Below, piece by piece: positions 33,315-41,604 of a DNA stretch of 41,604 bases (the first letter of the stretch is position 1; the number at the start of each line of letters is the position of its first letter). Both the position numbers and the translations under genes were made by a program. The notes below the pieces were generated by a model. That model was not told the origin of the DNA and did not search any database. It saw nothing but the letters and a program-made list of their open reading frames with translations. This DNA comes from Virgibacillus doumboii (GTDB lineage Bacteria; Bacillota; Bacilli; Bacillales; Amphibacillaceae). The stretch is taken from contig NZ_CADCWQ010000003.1 of assembly GCF_902806455.1 (NCBI RefSeq), positions 1 through 41,604 of the forward strand. Reading direction: 5' to 3'.

Positions 33315-35318
33315 TTATGAAACTGTATTCACGTATAGATTAGTTCCTAAGTTTAATTTAATTTCATTTTTCTCTTGTTCTGTTATCTCATAAATAAAAT
33401 ATACGATTTCATCAGCTTCTTTAACTTTTTCACTAATAGATTTCTTTATATTATTCCGATTTTGATTAAAGTAATTAAAATAGTTGTCCATATCATCAAT
33501 ACTCTTTTTTGAATCTAGATTTTTCAAAAATACATAAGGGCTGTACTCATTGAGCAATATTTCATTCAATTTTAAAATACAGTCTACTACTTCAATTAAT
33601 GTTGATTGTTTGTTAATATTTTTCACTGGTATATTTCCAATATATGGTTTATCCATGTGAATTGTCAACTTTGACCGGTTATTAATAGTATTTTGGAAAT
33701 AAAAATTTATTAATTCAGAATTCATAATTCCTAACACATATTTATAATTGAAAACTTGTTCAAATTCATTCAATAGAGTTAAATTGTTAACAGTATCTAA
33801 AGCAAACCTGCCCTGATTATCATATGTCGCCACAATTCTTTTTGCTACATTTTGTACCATAATTTTTTCACTTTTATCTAGCAACCGAAGATCCGTTTCA
33901 TTAAAATAGCTTTTATTTATAAATAACTCTGGTTTTTTTGTTTTAAACTGACCAATATCTCTACCCCTGTATGCGTGAATTATTTCAGTAGCATCACTAG
34001 ATAGTTCCGTTTTAAACAATGGAGATTTAGCACTAATACTTTTTCCGCGAGGCATGATACTAATATCTCGAAGTTTTATAGTATTTTTTTCTATTTTGGA
34101 TGCTATCCTACTTAATGAATTATCTAGAAACAAAGGGAATATATTCCATTTAAACAAGTATTTATATTCAAGTGTATGTTTAACAAAGTTCCCCCCCGTA
34201 GTCTCATTTAATATTTCAACTGGCTCCTCCTCATCAGCCTGCCCTTTTTGAACAATTAAGATAACCATTTCCAAGCCTACATCACTGAATGCTTTCCCAA
34301 TGTTGATAATTGACTTTACGCTACAGTTATTTAATATAAATTGGCGGAGCTTTTTATAACTGTCTACCCTGAGTATGGAATTTGGAATTATAAAGCCTAA
34401 ATAACCACCTTCTTTTAATATATCTATCGATTTCCTAATAAATAATGCAGCACTATTGAGTGTACCAGTTACTTCATTATCTGACATTGTAATATCTTGA
34501 TAGTTTGCCTTCATTAATTCCTTAACATCTTTCTTGAGTGTTGCATTGTAAGGAGGGTTTCCGATTATTACATCTATCTTTTTATTTATTTCAGTATTTA
34601 AAAAATCTTGATTGAAAATCTTTAAATTTTTTAATTCCAGCTCATTATGAGTTAACAATAAATTTAACTTTGTTAGATTTACACAAAAAGGATCAATATC
34701 TACACCATAGAAATTATTCTCTAGTATTTCAAGTTGCTTTTTCTTATCTTGGAAGTTGAATTTTTTAATAATATGTTTATAAGACTCTGAAAGAAAACTT
34801 CCTCCGCCAGAAGAAGTTTCCAAAATTTTATCATCGCATCCTATTGGAATCCTTTCCAAAATCATATTAATATACTTTCTATCACTAAAATATTGCCCAA
34901 GAGCTTTTCTTATTTCTTTATTTTGACTTTTTTCGTATAGGCTTCCGACAATATAATCAATATCTAAAAAAAACTGCAAATTCTTAGTTTCGTTATATAA
35001 ATCATGTATAGTATTAGCATTTAATTTATATCTCTGTTTAAGAGGAAGTAACTCCAAAATACCATAGTTGACATCTGGTTCCTTCCCCATAATTATATCA
35101 GTTAGTAACTCCAGATCTATTTTACGCTTTTCTTTTTCTGATATAGCTTTATAGAGAATAAATCTGGTTAATATCTTTATGCCTACTCTCAAGGCCTCGT
35201 CATAAATAGCCTGTTGATTAATATCTTCTTTCTGTTGTTGGGCATCTACGATTTCTTTAACAATTCTATCTCTATAATAATTAATAATATTACTTACATT
35301 TCTTAAATCGGTTGCCAT
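33315..35318 (-). CDS. N6-adenine DNA methyltransferase (Eco57I/TaqI-like)
   Basis: 667 aa from ATG 35318, with AAAGGTGA upstream. Helical N-terminus (1-150), then the SAM motif I in KILETSSGGGSFLSESYKHI near 165, acidic GVDIDPFCVNLTKLNLLLTH near 208, and motif IV DVIIGNPPYN near 255 (NPPY, adenine-N6). The C-terminal half has a TaqI-like recognition region (KLRDISIMPRGKSISAKSPL, then YIGNIPVKNI). Motif I is SSGGGS where GxGxG is usual. It may be a lone methylase with built-in specificity. A hairpin terminator lies just before its ribosome binding site. Confidence 0.85.
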   Translation of the reverse strand: MATDLRNVSNIINYYRDRIVKEIVDAQQQKEDINQQAIYDEALRVGIKILTRFILYKAISEKEKRKIDLELLTDIIMGKEPDVNYGILELLPLKQRYKLNANTIHDLYNETKNLQFFLDIDYIVGSLYEKSQNKEIRKALGQYFSDRKYINMILERIPIGCDDKILETSSGGGSFLSESYKHIIKKFNFQDKKKQLEILENNFYGVDIDPFCVNLTKLNLLLTHNELELKNLKIFNQDFLNTEINKKIDVIIGNPPYNATLKKDVKELMKANYQDITMSDNEVTGTLNSAALFIRKSIDILKEGGYLGFIIPNSILRVDSYKKLRQFILNNCSVKSIINIGKAFSDVGLEMVILIVQKGQADEEEPVEILNETTGGNFVKHTLEYKYLFKWNIFPLFLDNSLSRIASKIEKNTIKLRDISIMPRGKSISAKSPLFKTELSSDATEIIHAYRGRDIGQFKTKKPELFINKSYFNETDLRLLDKSEKIMVQNVAKRIVATYDNQGRFALDTVNNLTLLNEFEQVFNYKYVLGIMNSELINFYFQNTINNRSKLTIHMDKPYIGNIPVKNINKQSTLIEVVDCILKLNEILLNEYSPYVFLKNLDSKKSIDDMDNYFNYFNQNRNNIKKSISEKVKEADEIVYFIYEITEQEKNEIKLNLGTNLYVNTVS

Positions 35319-35334
35319 AATATCACCTTTCATT

Positions 35335-35369
35335 TTATAAAAAAACTAGGTGGCACTTACCCACCACCT
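35335..35369 (-). terminator. Hairpin terminator/attenuator before the N6-methyltransferase
   Basis: On the minus strand AGGTGG (35364-35369) pairs with CCACCT (35348-35353), followed by AGTTTTTTT. It ends the upstream methyltransferase transcript or attenuates reading into the next gene, whose ribosome binding site starts about 10 nt on. Confidence 0.65.
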
Positions 35370-35383
35370 GAGTTGAGCTCATT

Positions 35384-36994
35384 TTATTTTTGAAAATTAA
35401 TAATAAATTGATTAGTATGATTTATAACAAATTTATAGGGATAGCCAAATGGGTAAATTACTTTTTGTGATTGGATTAAGGTTGTTGTTCCCAAATACAC
35501 ATAACCTATTTCACCCATAATACCAACAATATCCCCTGATATATCCTTTTCTTTTTTATTTACTGTGAAATCACTTATTACGATTGAACAATATCCATTT
35601 GTTTTTAATTTACTATAAGTTGACGCCATTACATCTTTTATAAGTTGTAAATAACCATCGTAACTTTCTTGATTTCCAATATCGCTTTCCAGGTCTGAGT
35701 AATACTCAACACCTTGTCGAAACTGGCTACTATCACTTCGTACACCCTTTCCATCATTTTTTAAAATACTGTGATAAGGTGGTGATGTCACACAATAATC
35801 AAGCTCTGGAATATCATCTTCATCGATTCTATTTGTTGAATCACCTTGGATCAGGTAATGACTAGCCGACTGGCTCCTATTAATTTTTTCTCCTTCATAA
35901 ATAATATCTGTATTTAAAACTAGGAAGTCATTTAGTCTTTTAGCAGAAAGTGAAACATATTCTTCACTCAAATCAATTCCTATACTTCTATTTCCTGTGT
36001 ACTCAGCTGCAATAGCTGTAGATGCAACACCGAGAAATGGATCAAATATTATTGCAGAGTTTTCTCTACCAACAAATTTTTCAATTAACAATTCTATATC
36101 CAAATAACTATATGTTGCTGGATGTTGCTTTCCAATTGAATCTACTCTGGTTTTAGAGTATAAAACCTTAGGTACTGTTACCCTATGATTAGTATCCTTT
36201 TCTTTAGGAAAGTATAAATTATGGTTTGCATTATTTTTTTGATTTGATTTATAAAAAATAAGAACATATTTTTTAGAATTAGAATTTATATCGGCAAAAT
36301 TATTTGATGTAAAGTCATTTTTGTTTATGGCAGTTATCTTTCCTTTGTATTCAAACCCACATTTTATATGATAATGAATTATATGGTTAGAAACATCTAT
36401 AACATTACCATTAATTACAATGTGCTCATCCGCAATCACTGTAGTATACTTTGAGTTTTCTAAATTATCATAAACTTTTTCTGTTAATTTTGATAAAATA
36501 TCTTTAACGAATGATTTATAACCTTCCATGTTTGGTTCTGTTTCTTTTATGTAAAATTGGTTCTTTATCAACTCATCAAAAAAAGTAACTACTAACTGAT
36601 AGCTTGTGTTAGTTAGATTTAGAACTTCATCTATATTAGATAGTCTATTCAGGTTAAAAACCGGTGAATGCTCTCCAAGATTACTATACACATTTTCAAC
36701 TAGTTCTTGGTTTAAAATTCCCCCTAACTCATATAAAGACAAAACGCCTTTATCGTTATCATTATCAGTAAAAAATCGTATTAAGTTAGAGCAAATTCCT
36801 TGGGTTAGATTTTCCTTAAATTCCCACACACTTGCCGTTAATGGGATCCATTCTTTACCGGTTAATTTATTTAGTTTATTTCTCGTGTCAAATTTACCTC
36901 GTGCTTCACCTTTCCAAATTCCATACGTACCTATTTGATCTCCTACTTTGTGATTTGTATTATCTACTATTTGTTTCAAAAAACCCACCACCAA
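35384..36994 (-). CDS. DNA methyltransferase, N4/N6 class (SPPY)
   Basis: 536 aa. The N-terminal 300 residues are not recognised; EWIPLTASVWEFKENLTQ occurs early. The catalytic part is C-terminal: FDPFLGVASTAIAAEYTGNR, then SIGIDLSEEYVSLSAKRL (SAM site, about 320-360), then LDYCVTSPPYHSILKNDGKG (motif IV, about 400) and YSKLKTNGYCSIVISDF. TSPPY points to N4-cytosine or N6-adenine methylation. The start is uncertain: GTG 36994 has a poor upstream site, and a TTG at 36979 follows GGTGGTGGG. An extended -10 (TGGTATAAA) is present about 60 nt upstream. Confidence 0.8.
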   Translation of the reverse strand: MVVGFLKQIVDNTNHKVGDQIGTYGIWKGEARGKFDTRNKLNKLTGKEWIPLTASVWEFKENLTQGICSNLIRFFTDNDNDKGVLSLYELGGILNQELVENVYSNLGEHSPVFNLNRLSNIDEVLNLTNTSYQLVVTFFDELIKNQFYIKETEPNMEGYKSFVKDILSKLTEKVYDNLENSKYTTVIADEHIVINGNVIDVSNHIIHYHIKCGFEYKGKITAINKNDFTSNNFADINSNSKKYVLIFYKSNQKNNANHNLYFPKEKDTNHRVTVPKVLYSKTRVDSIGKQHPATYSYLDIELLIEKFVGRENSAIIFDPFLGVASTAIAAEYTGNRSIGIDLSEEYVSLSAKRLNDFLVLNTDIIYEGEKINRSQSASHYLIQGDSTNRIDEDDIPELDYCVTSPPYHSILKNDGKGVRSDSSQFRQGVEYYSDLESDIGNQESYDGYLQLIKDVMASTYSKLKTNGYCSIVISDFTVNKKEKDISGDIVGIMGEIGYVYLGTTTLIQSQKVIYPFGYPYKFVINHTNQFIINFQK

Positions 36995-37290
36995 TTCTCA
37001 CCAGAATATTAAATTTATAGGTTCCAATGTCGATTATTAGGATATGCTAATTTATACCATGATTTAGTCCAAGATTTAAAGACAAAAAACAACTAAATTT
37101 ATAAACACCTAACTCATAAACAGTACATGAAAGCATATCTATTTTCAATTAAACATTTAGACTTCCTTTTTCTCTATTTTGCTATGCCAAACATAACTGG
37201 TTGTGTTACTTTTTGTTCAAATAACATAATGAAGGTTTATATTATTGAAACTATATCCACTGATAATGATTATTTTCCTATAAATTTTAA
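36995..37290. other. Gap inside the restriction island
   Basis: No gene. On the minus strand TGGTATAAA near 37053-37061 could be an extended -10 for the methyltransferase. AT-rich throughout. Confidence 0.4.
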
Positions 37291-38031
37291 CTACGACAAA
37301 ATCCAGGAGTTTTTCACTACATCTCTCTTAGTAACGTCAATAGGAAACGGGGTATCCCTATAGTCTACAACACAGCCATTACTTTCCCAGTGAAAATAAT
37401 AATTAACAAAATGGTTATTGTATGATTTTTGATTTTGGTGTCTTTCTAATTGTTTTGTTGTAAAGAATAAAGCTTTATATGTATCTTTCCATTCAGCTAT
37501 ATATACATGGAAATCATATTGTTGTATTTTCCTGTCATCTTCTTTATGCCAGGAACAACAAATTTTGTTAGGTTCATCCATTTCTCCCTTGTAATCACGC
37601 GAAGTACTAATTTTCAACTTAGCATCTCGACCATCCTGAAGCTTTAAATGTAAAGTATTGTATCTAATTCTTATAATTCCCAAACCTTCGTTATTTGCTT
37701 TCAAGTTGTTAATAACAAAATTAATAGCTTTCCTTCTATCTAAACGCTTGTTTGGTTCATTACTATTTTTAGCTGTTTCTTCATTTAACAAATATTCATT
37801 AGGTTTTTCACTTAATAAATAATCAACATGGTCGATTGGCTTTGTGTTAATCTCTTTTATGTCGTTATATACCTTTGTCAAATGGTCAAAAGAAGCTTCA
37901 GTAATAAATATAGTTGCAGCAGCATCCTTTGTAGCTAGCAAAGTACGTACAATTAGTTTATCAGTCTGAGAGGCTTCCTTATTTTCATTTAGCCAATTTT
38001 CATATAGAACCCCAAGGTTCAATATATTCAT
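37291..38031 (-). CDS. Unrecognised protein of the restriction island
   Basis: 246 aa, GGGGGG 6 nt before ATG (MNILNLGVLYENWLNENKEA). Charged and soluble, no membrane segment. No known motif is certain. The C-terminal half has an acid-rich, beta-like part (LKLQDGRDAKLKISTSRDYK, then KICCSWHKEDDRKIQQYDFH and YIAEWKDTYKALFFTT) that could hold D...ExK-like residues, so it may be the endonuclease matching one of the methyltransferases. First gene of the minus-strand group. AT-rich like its neighbours. Confidence 0.55.
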   Translation of the reverse strand: MNILNLGVLYENWLNENKEASQTDKLIVRTLLATKDAAATIFITEASFDHLTKVYNDIKEINTKPIDHVDYLLSEKPNEYLLNEETAKNSNEPNKRLDRRKAINFVINNLKANNEGLGIIRIRYNTLHLKLQDGRDAKLKISTSRDYKGEMDEPNKICCSWHKEDDRKIQQYDFHVYIAEWKDTYKALFFTTKQLERHQNQKSYNNHFVNYYFHWESNGCVVDYRDTPFPIDVTKRDVVKNSWILS

Positions 38032-38385
38032 TTTAATCCCCCCTATTTAATTCGAAATTCTTTTAAAATACTTTTAAGTCTAGTATATAACTCGCATTTA
38101 ATATTAGCAAGATTATTTTTTGTCTATCTTGCTTAAATAGCCTATTTTTATTTAAAAAAAGCCTTATCCAACCTTATGCCGGAACAGACTTTATCCCTCA
38201 CATTTCAAAATGATAGAATATTTATTTAACTACCATAGATTTCACCTTATCGAGAAATACTTAATAGAGCATAAAGTTGAGCGTTTATATCCTATGATCT
38301 ATGTTTTTTTAAGAAGATAGAGGTCAATAACCAACTAAATATATTTGAAGTATGGTTATACAATTAATTGATAAAGTTGTATCTG
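38032..38385. other. Right margin of the restriction island
   Basis: AT-rich, no gene. The island must end near 38385, where von Willebrand factor A coding sequence begins in mid-domain. No repeat or attachment site is recognised at the join. Confidence 0.5.
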
Positions 38386-39153
38386 AACATTGGAACAGGG
38401 GGTGACAGTGAAAAAGAAAAGTCCTGCTCCAAAGTGGAAGAAGTCTACAAGCTAAATCACTATGATGCGGATAAATTTGCAAAAGCTCTGGACCAGTTTG
38501 AACCTGCTGGATGGACTCCCATGACCAAAGCGATAAAACAAGTGGAGAAAGATTTTGCATCATTGGATGGAGAAAACAATACAACGATTATTTATGTTGT
38601 CAGTGATGGTGTTGAAACATGCGGCGGTGACCCGGTGGATGCCATTCAGTCTCTTGATAAATCGGGTATTGATCCGGTTATCAGTATTATCGGCTATCAA
38701 GTGCATAATGAAGGATTAAAACAGCTTAAAGAAATGGCAAAAGCATCAGAAAGGCGTTACATCAATGCCAAAACACAAGAGGATTTAACCGCAGAGTTTG
38801 AACAAACAGTGGATATGTCGGAGCTTTGGCAAGAATGGCAAAGTGATTCAAAAGATATTATCAAGGATTTACATAGTACCATTAAACACCAGCTGTATGA
38901 CTGGAATAACAATGAAAAGGAAAAACAGTACCGGCAGCAGGAAAATTTAAAATACGCTTTAAAATATCTGTCTGATAATGAGATTATTGACCATGAAATC
39001 CGCTCGGCATTTTCCGATGAATATCGGGGTAATTATTTAAACATTTCGGATGAACGGGGAGAAATTTATTCCAATTTGTATGATATCAACTATGAAACTT
39101 ACACCGATAAATTTAATGAAGTGGAAAAACGATTTGAGGAAGCCCAGGATTAA
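38368..39153 (+). pseudogene. von Willebrand factor A domain protein, 5' truncated
   Basis: The open frame of 261 codons begins with a few foreign codons and joins VWA sequence at about GTGGDSEKEKSC. Present are FEPAGWTPMTKAIKQVEKDF (third MIDAS Thr), YVVSDGVETCGGDPVDAIQS (second MIDAS Asp) and the domain end VISIIGYQV. A long charged C-terminal tail with coiled-coil character follows. Missing are the signal peptide and the first MIDAS loop (DxSxS), so it cannot bind metal properly. TTG 38368 has no convincing ribosome binding site. Probably dead. Confidence 0.8.
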
Positions 39154-39211
39154 ATCATAAGCAATGCGAATGAAGATATTTAACGTCTCGTGGAAAATCG
39201 GTTTTGAAAAA

Positions 39212-39272
39212 AGGTGTCAGTCCCCCACTTCTCTAATGTGTTAACACTTCACTGTACTGGGGGACAGGCACC
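39212..39272. repeat. GGTGTCAGTCCCCC-family hairpin
   Basis: Arms GGTGTCAGTCCCCCA and TGGGGGACAGGCACC around a loop with GTTAACACTTCACTGT. Related to 14578-14632 and 15346-15398. It lies between converging genes, where it may act as a terminator. A half unit (AAAGGTGTCATTCCCCCACT) is at 40514-40533. Confidence 0.75.
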
Positions 39273-39309
39273 AACCTTCAATTACCTATTTGAATGTATT
39301 GTGTACTAT

Positions 39310-40269
39310 CTATTCATCTCCATCATACACGGCTACTAAACGACCTTGTACTTCTCTAGCTTCTAATTTTTCAATACCTTCAGGGATGTCTTTAAATTTA
39401 ATCTTCGTTAATTTTGGATTCAGTTTGCCTGCTGCCATTAATTCATATATTTCAGCAATATCCTGAGGTGTTCCACCCACATTTGCTAATAATTTCTTAG
39501 CGCCTGTGATAAATGAAGTCGTATTAATTGTAGTTTCTAATTTCCCCATCCCTACTAATACGACAGTCCCGCGTGGTTTAACTACCTCTAATGCATCTGA
39601 AGTGGTTTTTCCAAATCCAGCATAATCCACAATTAAGTCTAAGTCTTTGTCTGCTAAATCTTTAATATCGGATACAACTTCTACTGCACCGATTTCCTTA
39701 GCTAATTCACGCGCTTTCTCACTCACATCTGCTGCATAAATATTCTTAATTCCTTTTGCTACAGCAGCTTGCAATGCAAATTGACCTAATCCGCCAATAC
39801 CTATTAAGGCAACGTTCATATCAGGTGTTGCTTGCCCTACATTGAATAAAGCTGAGTACGAAGTCATTCCCGCGTCTGTTGCTGAAGCTGCCATTTCTAT
39901 TGAAAGTTCATCAGGAACATGAACTAAATCCTCTGCTGGTGCAAGAATTTTTGATCCGAAACCACCATCGTAATGATATCCTGGATTCGTTCCAGATGGC
40001 CCAGTTGGACATATAGCGACACGATCTCCTACTTTAAAATCAGTAACTCCTTCTCCTACTTCTGAAATTGTTCCAGCATTCTCATGACCCATAATAACTG
40101 GCGGATGCATTAATGCCATCCAACCTTCATCCTCGAGAGTCCCCACGTCAGAATGGCAAAGGCCTACTGCTCCGGTGTCAATCACTACACGTCCGGAATC
40201 TGCCTTAGGCTCTTCTTGTTCCACAAGCTTAAGTGGCTCGTGTGTCTTAGTAAATTGCCAACCTTTCAT
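39310..40269 (-). CDS. Alcohol-dehydrogenase-like MDR protein without structural zinc lobe
   Basis: 319 aa, GGTGGAG upstream of ATG. GroES-like domain with catalytic Cys in GLCHSDV and GHENAG. Where four Cys of the structural zinc lobe should be, it reads RVAICPTGPSGTNPGYHYDG with one Cys only, and the protein is about 25 residues shorter than usual. Rossmann motif NVALIGIGGLGQFALQAAVA near 155, then an Asp in AADVSEKA, favouring NAD. Substrate unknown; it is not related by position to the sugar-acid cluster. Confidence 0.85.
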   Translation of the reverse strand: MKGWQFTKTHEPLKLVEQEEPKADSGRVVIDTGAVGLCHSDVGTLEDEGWMALMHPPVIMGHENAGTISEVGEGVTDFKVGDRVAICPTGPSGTNPGYHYDGGFGSKILAPAEDLVHVPDELSIEMAASATDAGMTSYSALFNVGQATPDMNVALIGIGGLGQFALQAAVAKGIKNIYAADVSEKARELAKEIGAVEVVSDIKDLADKDLDLIVDYAGFGKTTSDALEVVKPRGTVVLVGMGKLETTINTTSFITGAKKLLANVGGTPQDIAEIYELMAAGKLNPKLTKIKFKDIPEGIEKLEAREVQGRLVAVYDGDE

Positions 40270-40520
40270 AATATCTCCACCTTTTTATTTAATAACTTTC
40301 GTTAAACTAATTTAACTATAACAGAGTCAGAATTTGTATGTCTAAGCTTACATCTTACCTTTGATATCTAGTGAAGATTGTTCTTGGTGCCAGTCACCTC
40401 TCAGACCATGAAATGCGCTTAACTTCAGTTTGTATGAAAGGAAACAGGCATCATGCTCTATCTCGATAGATATAATAAAGCATAAAAATAGAGGGTTTTT
40501 TTAACCTTTTGTAAAAGGTG
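40270..40520. other. Intergenic with decayed repeat pieces
   Basis: TGGTGCCAGTCACCTCTCAG near 40386 and AAAGGTGTCATTCCCCC at 40514 are worn members of the GGTGTCAGTCCCC hairpin family. No gene and no clear promoter. Confidence 0.45.
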
Positions 40521-40668
40521 TCATTCCCCCACTTCTCTTGGATAGTATGGGTTTGGTTTAAAGTAAAGAGTAAGAGTAATTAAATCGAAAAGGAGTCCAA
40601 CTGTACATAGATATACTATTCCTAGAAACACTTTCCCCTCATTAAATTTCCTCAATTCTTCAATAACT
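40521..40668 (-). pseudogene. TM2-domain-like fragment
   Basis: 49 codons just behind the lipoprotein stop: KVIEELRKFNEGKVFLGIVY, then LCTVGLLFDLITLTLYFKPN and a stop inside the half repeat at 40521. The FxxGKxxLGIxYLxTxGLxxxxDLITL pattern is that of the second half of TM2 domains (two membrane helices). No start codon with a ribosome binding site is present, so only the 3' end survives. Confidence 0.4.
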
Positions 40669-40669
40669 T

Positions 40670-41473
40670 TTATCTTATTTCAGTAGAAACTGGCTTAAGA
40701 AAGAAAAGTCCAGAAGTTTCATTGTATTCTTCAACCACAGCAGTAATATGAAGATTTTGTCCCATACCAATATTTTCTGGTATTTCAGAACCAGTAAGCT
40801 TTAAATCAAAAATATTGACATCTTCGAACTTAAAGCTAGGTCCAATAGCAGTTGTCTCACTATAATCACCAGCATAAATTAAAATGTCATATCTTGTTGT
40901 ATAATCCTCATGTTGCATCATATGTGCAATATTTCCATCAAATTCAATGGTTCTACCAGCATATTTTTTTGCAAATTCACCGACAATTGGATCATATGCA
41001 TCCTTGACTGCCAAAACAGTTGCAATATCTTCATTATTTTTTACCGTTAATATTTCCTGATTGCTTTCCGCAGATGTATCATTGGTTGGTTGTTCATCTG
41101 TCTCAGAACTCTTTTCATTAGTAGATTCGGTGTCACTTTTCTCTTCTTTTGGAAATGTGTGATATGTAATGACTATTTTGGAATCTTTTTGGAAACTATC
41201 ATTTGCGCTAAACTCAGTATCTCCATTAATCTCTACTTGTTCAATTTCTCCATCTTTTGTCAGCCAACCAGTAATTAAATCATCCAATAGCTTAGTTTCA
41301 ATATTGGTAAATCCTGTTTCTTCCAATTCCGAAATGACTGTTTGATAATTTTCTCCAACTATTTCATCTGAAGACTTGCTTACTTTTAGCACATTAGGAT
41401 CCTGTTCAGCAGAACATGCTGAGATGCTAATAATTGCAATCATTAAACATAGGAATAAAAAATTTTTTTTCAT
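40670..41473 (-). CDS. Lipoprotein with PASTA-like and DUF4839-like parts
   Basis: 267 aa from ATG 41473 (MKKNFLFLCLMIAIISISAC), with the lipobox ISAC giving a lipid-anchored surface protein. Residues about 37-108 (VGENYQTVISELEETGFTNI, ending ITYHTFP) look like a PASTA-type fold. A Ser/Thr/Glu-rich linker follows (about 109-145). The C-terminal domain (TVLAVKDAYDPIVGEFAKKY, RTIEFDGNIAHMMQH, NIGMGQNLHITAVVEEYNET) resembles DUF4839. Function unknown. The IS66 tip lies only 4 bp before the ATG, so the native ribosome binding site is gone. An in-frame TTG at 41488 inside the IS offers no good site. Confidence 0.75.
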   Translation of the reverse strand: MKKNFLFLCLMIAIISISACSAEQDPNVLKVSKSSDEIVGENYQTVISELEETGFTNIETKLLDDLITGWLTKDGEIEQVEINGDTEFSANDSFQKDSKIVITYHTFPKEEKSDTESTNEKSSETDEQPTNDTSAESNQEILTVKNNEDIATVLAVKDAYDPIVGEFAKKYAGRTIEFDGNIAHMMQHEDYTTRYDILIYAGDYSETTAIGPSFKFEDVNIFDLKLTGSEIPENIGMGQNLHITAVVEEYNETSGLFFLKPVSTEIR

Positions 41474-41477
41474 AATG

Positions 41478-41604
41478 GTAAGCGTCAAATAAACCCCACC
41501 TACTAATGAGGATGGGGTTTTGTGTATACTTTATTTAGATTTATTAGGAACGCGGCATTCTTGAGGGAGTGTTGCTGACCATGGCAGGTATTGAGCCAAT
41601 TGCT
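41478..41604 (-). mobile_element. Right end of an IS66-family element, inverted
   Basis: Exact reverse complement of 1-127. The tip GTAAGCG begins at 41478; positions 41531-41602 encode the C-terminus of TnpC on the minus strand. The element extends beyond the window. Confidence 0.9.

Noticed and set aside
1..41604. Whole window as one composite transposon or linear plasmid with inverted ends
   Set aside because: The content includes core metabolism (ectoine, lysC, asd, mqo), and identical repeat ends are the normal result of an assembly break at IS copies.

Overview
The window looks like chromosomal DNA of a moderately halophilic or halotolerant Bacillaceae (Virgibacillus, Lentibacillus or Oceanobacillus type; inference). 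The grounds are Gram-positive ribosome binding sites, a Firmicute-style ectABC ectoine cluster with its own aspartate kinase and aspartate-semialdehyde dehydrogenase, a Hol_Tox-like type I toxin, an IS231-like IS4-family element and IS66 elements. Both window ends are the same 127 bp IS66 terminus in opposite orientation, so the piece is probably an assembly contig broken at repeats.

Layout. 1-5.5 kb: an IS66 end, then a decayed catabolic patch (two inverted alcohol dehydrogenase fragments, an intact fumarylacetoacetate-hydrolase-family gene, an IclR stub, an unrecognised dead gene) and a threonine-synthase-like gene. 5.5-9.1 kb: a dead sigma-factor-like gene split by a complete IS66 that is flanked by an unusual 60 bp direct repeat, a stub of its partner gene, and a decayed toxin/antisense RNA locus. 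9.1-14.3 kb: lysC, asd, ectC, ectB, ectA, all on the minus strand, supplying aspartate semialdehyde and turning it into ectoine. ectA has no ordinary start codon at its ribosome binding site. 14.5-17 kb: hairpin repeats, an intact Hol_Tox-like toxin with convergent antisense RNA, and mqo. 17.1-27.7 kb: a sugar-acid catabolic cluster. It holds a GntP permease, an L-rhamnonate-dehydratase-like enolase-superfamily enzyme, a zinc alcohol dehydrogenase, a diketo-acid hydrolase of the FAH family, an SDR, the TctA/TctB/TctC transporter, a D-2-hydroxyacid dehydrogenase and an IclR regulator. Paired 16 bp operators lie before iclR and before the FAH gene. The enzymes fit the non-phosphorylative diketo-hydrolase route (dehydratase, SDR, FAH) ending in pyruvate plus a hydroxy acid.

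28-31.6 kb: a compact module of XRE regulator, sigma-70-like protein and winged-helix (DnaD/phage-initiator-like) protein whose 3' end carries four 21-22 bp iteron-like repeats. An inverted, broken copy of that 3' end, with the same repeats, lies beyond an IS231-like element and next to a long nested hairpin. 31.7-38.0 kb: an AT-rich restriction-modification island with a LAGLIDADG-like protein and a PD-(D/E)xK nuclease-like protein on plus, converging on two DNA methyltransferases and an unrecognised protein on minus. Its right edge has cut off the 5' part of a von Willebrand factor A gene. 38.4-41.6 kb: the VWA remnant, a zinc-lobe-less MDR dehydrogenase, a TM2-like remnant, and a lipoprotein whose start codon sits 4 bp from the terminal IS66 copy.

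No tRNA, rRNA or CRISPR array was seen. The strongest candidates for something undescribed are the repeated sigma/initiator/iteron module and the convergent restriction-modification island.
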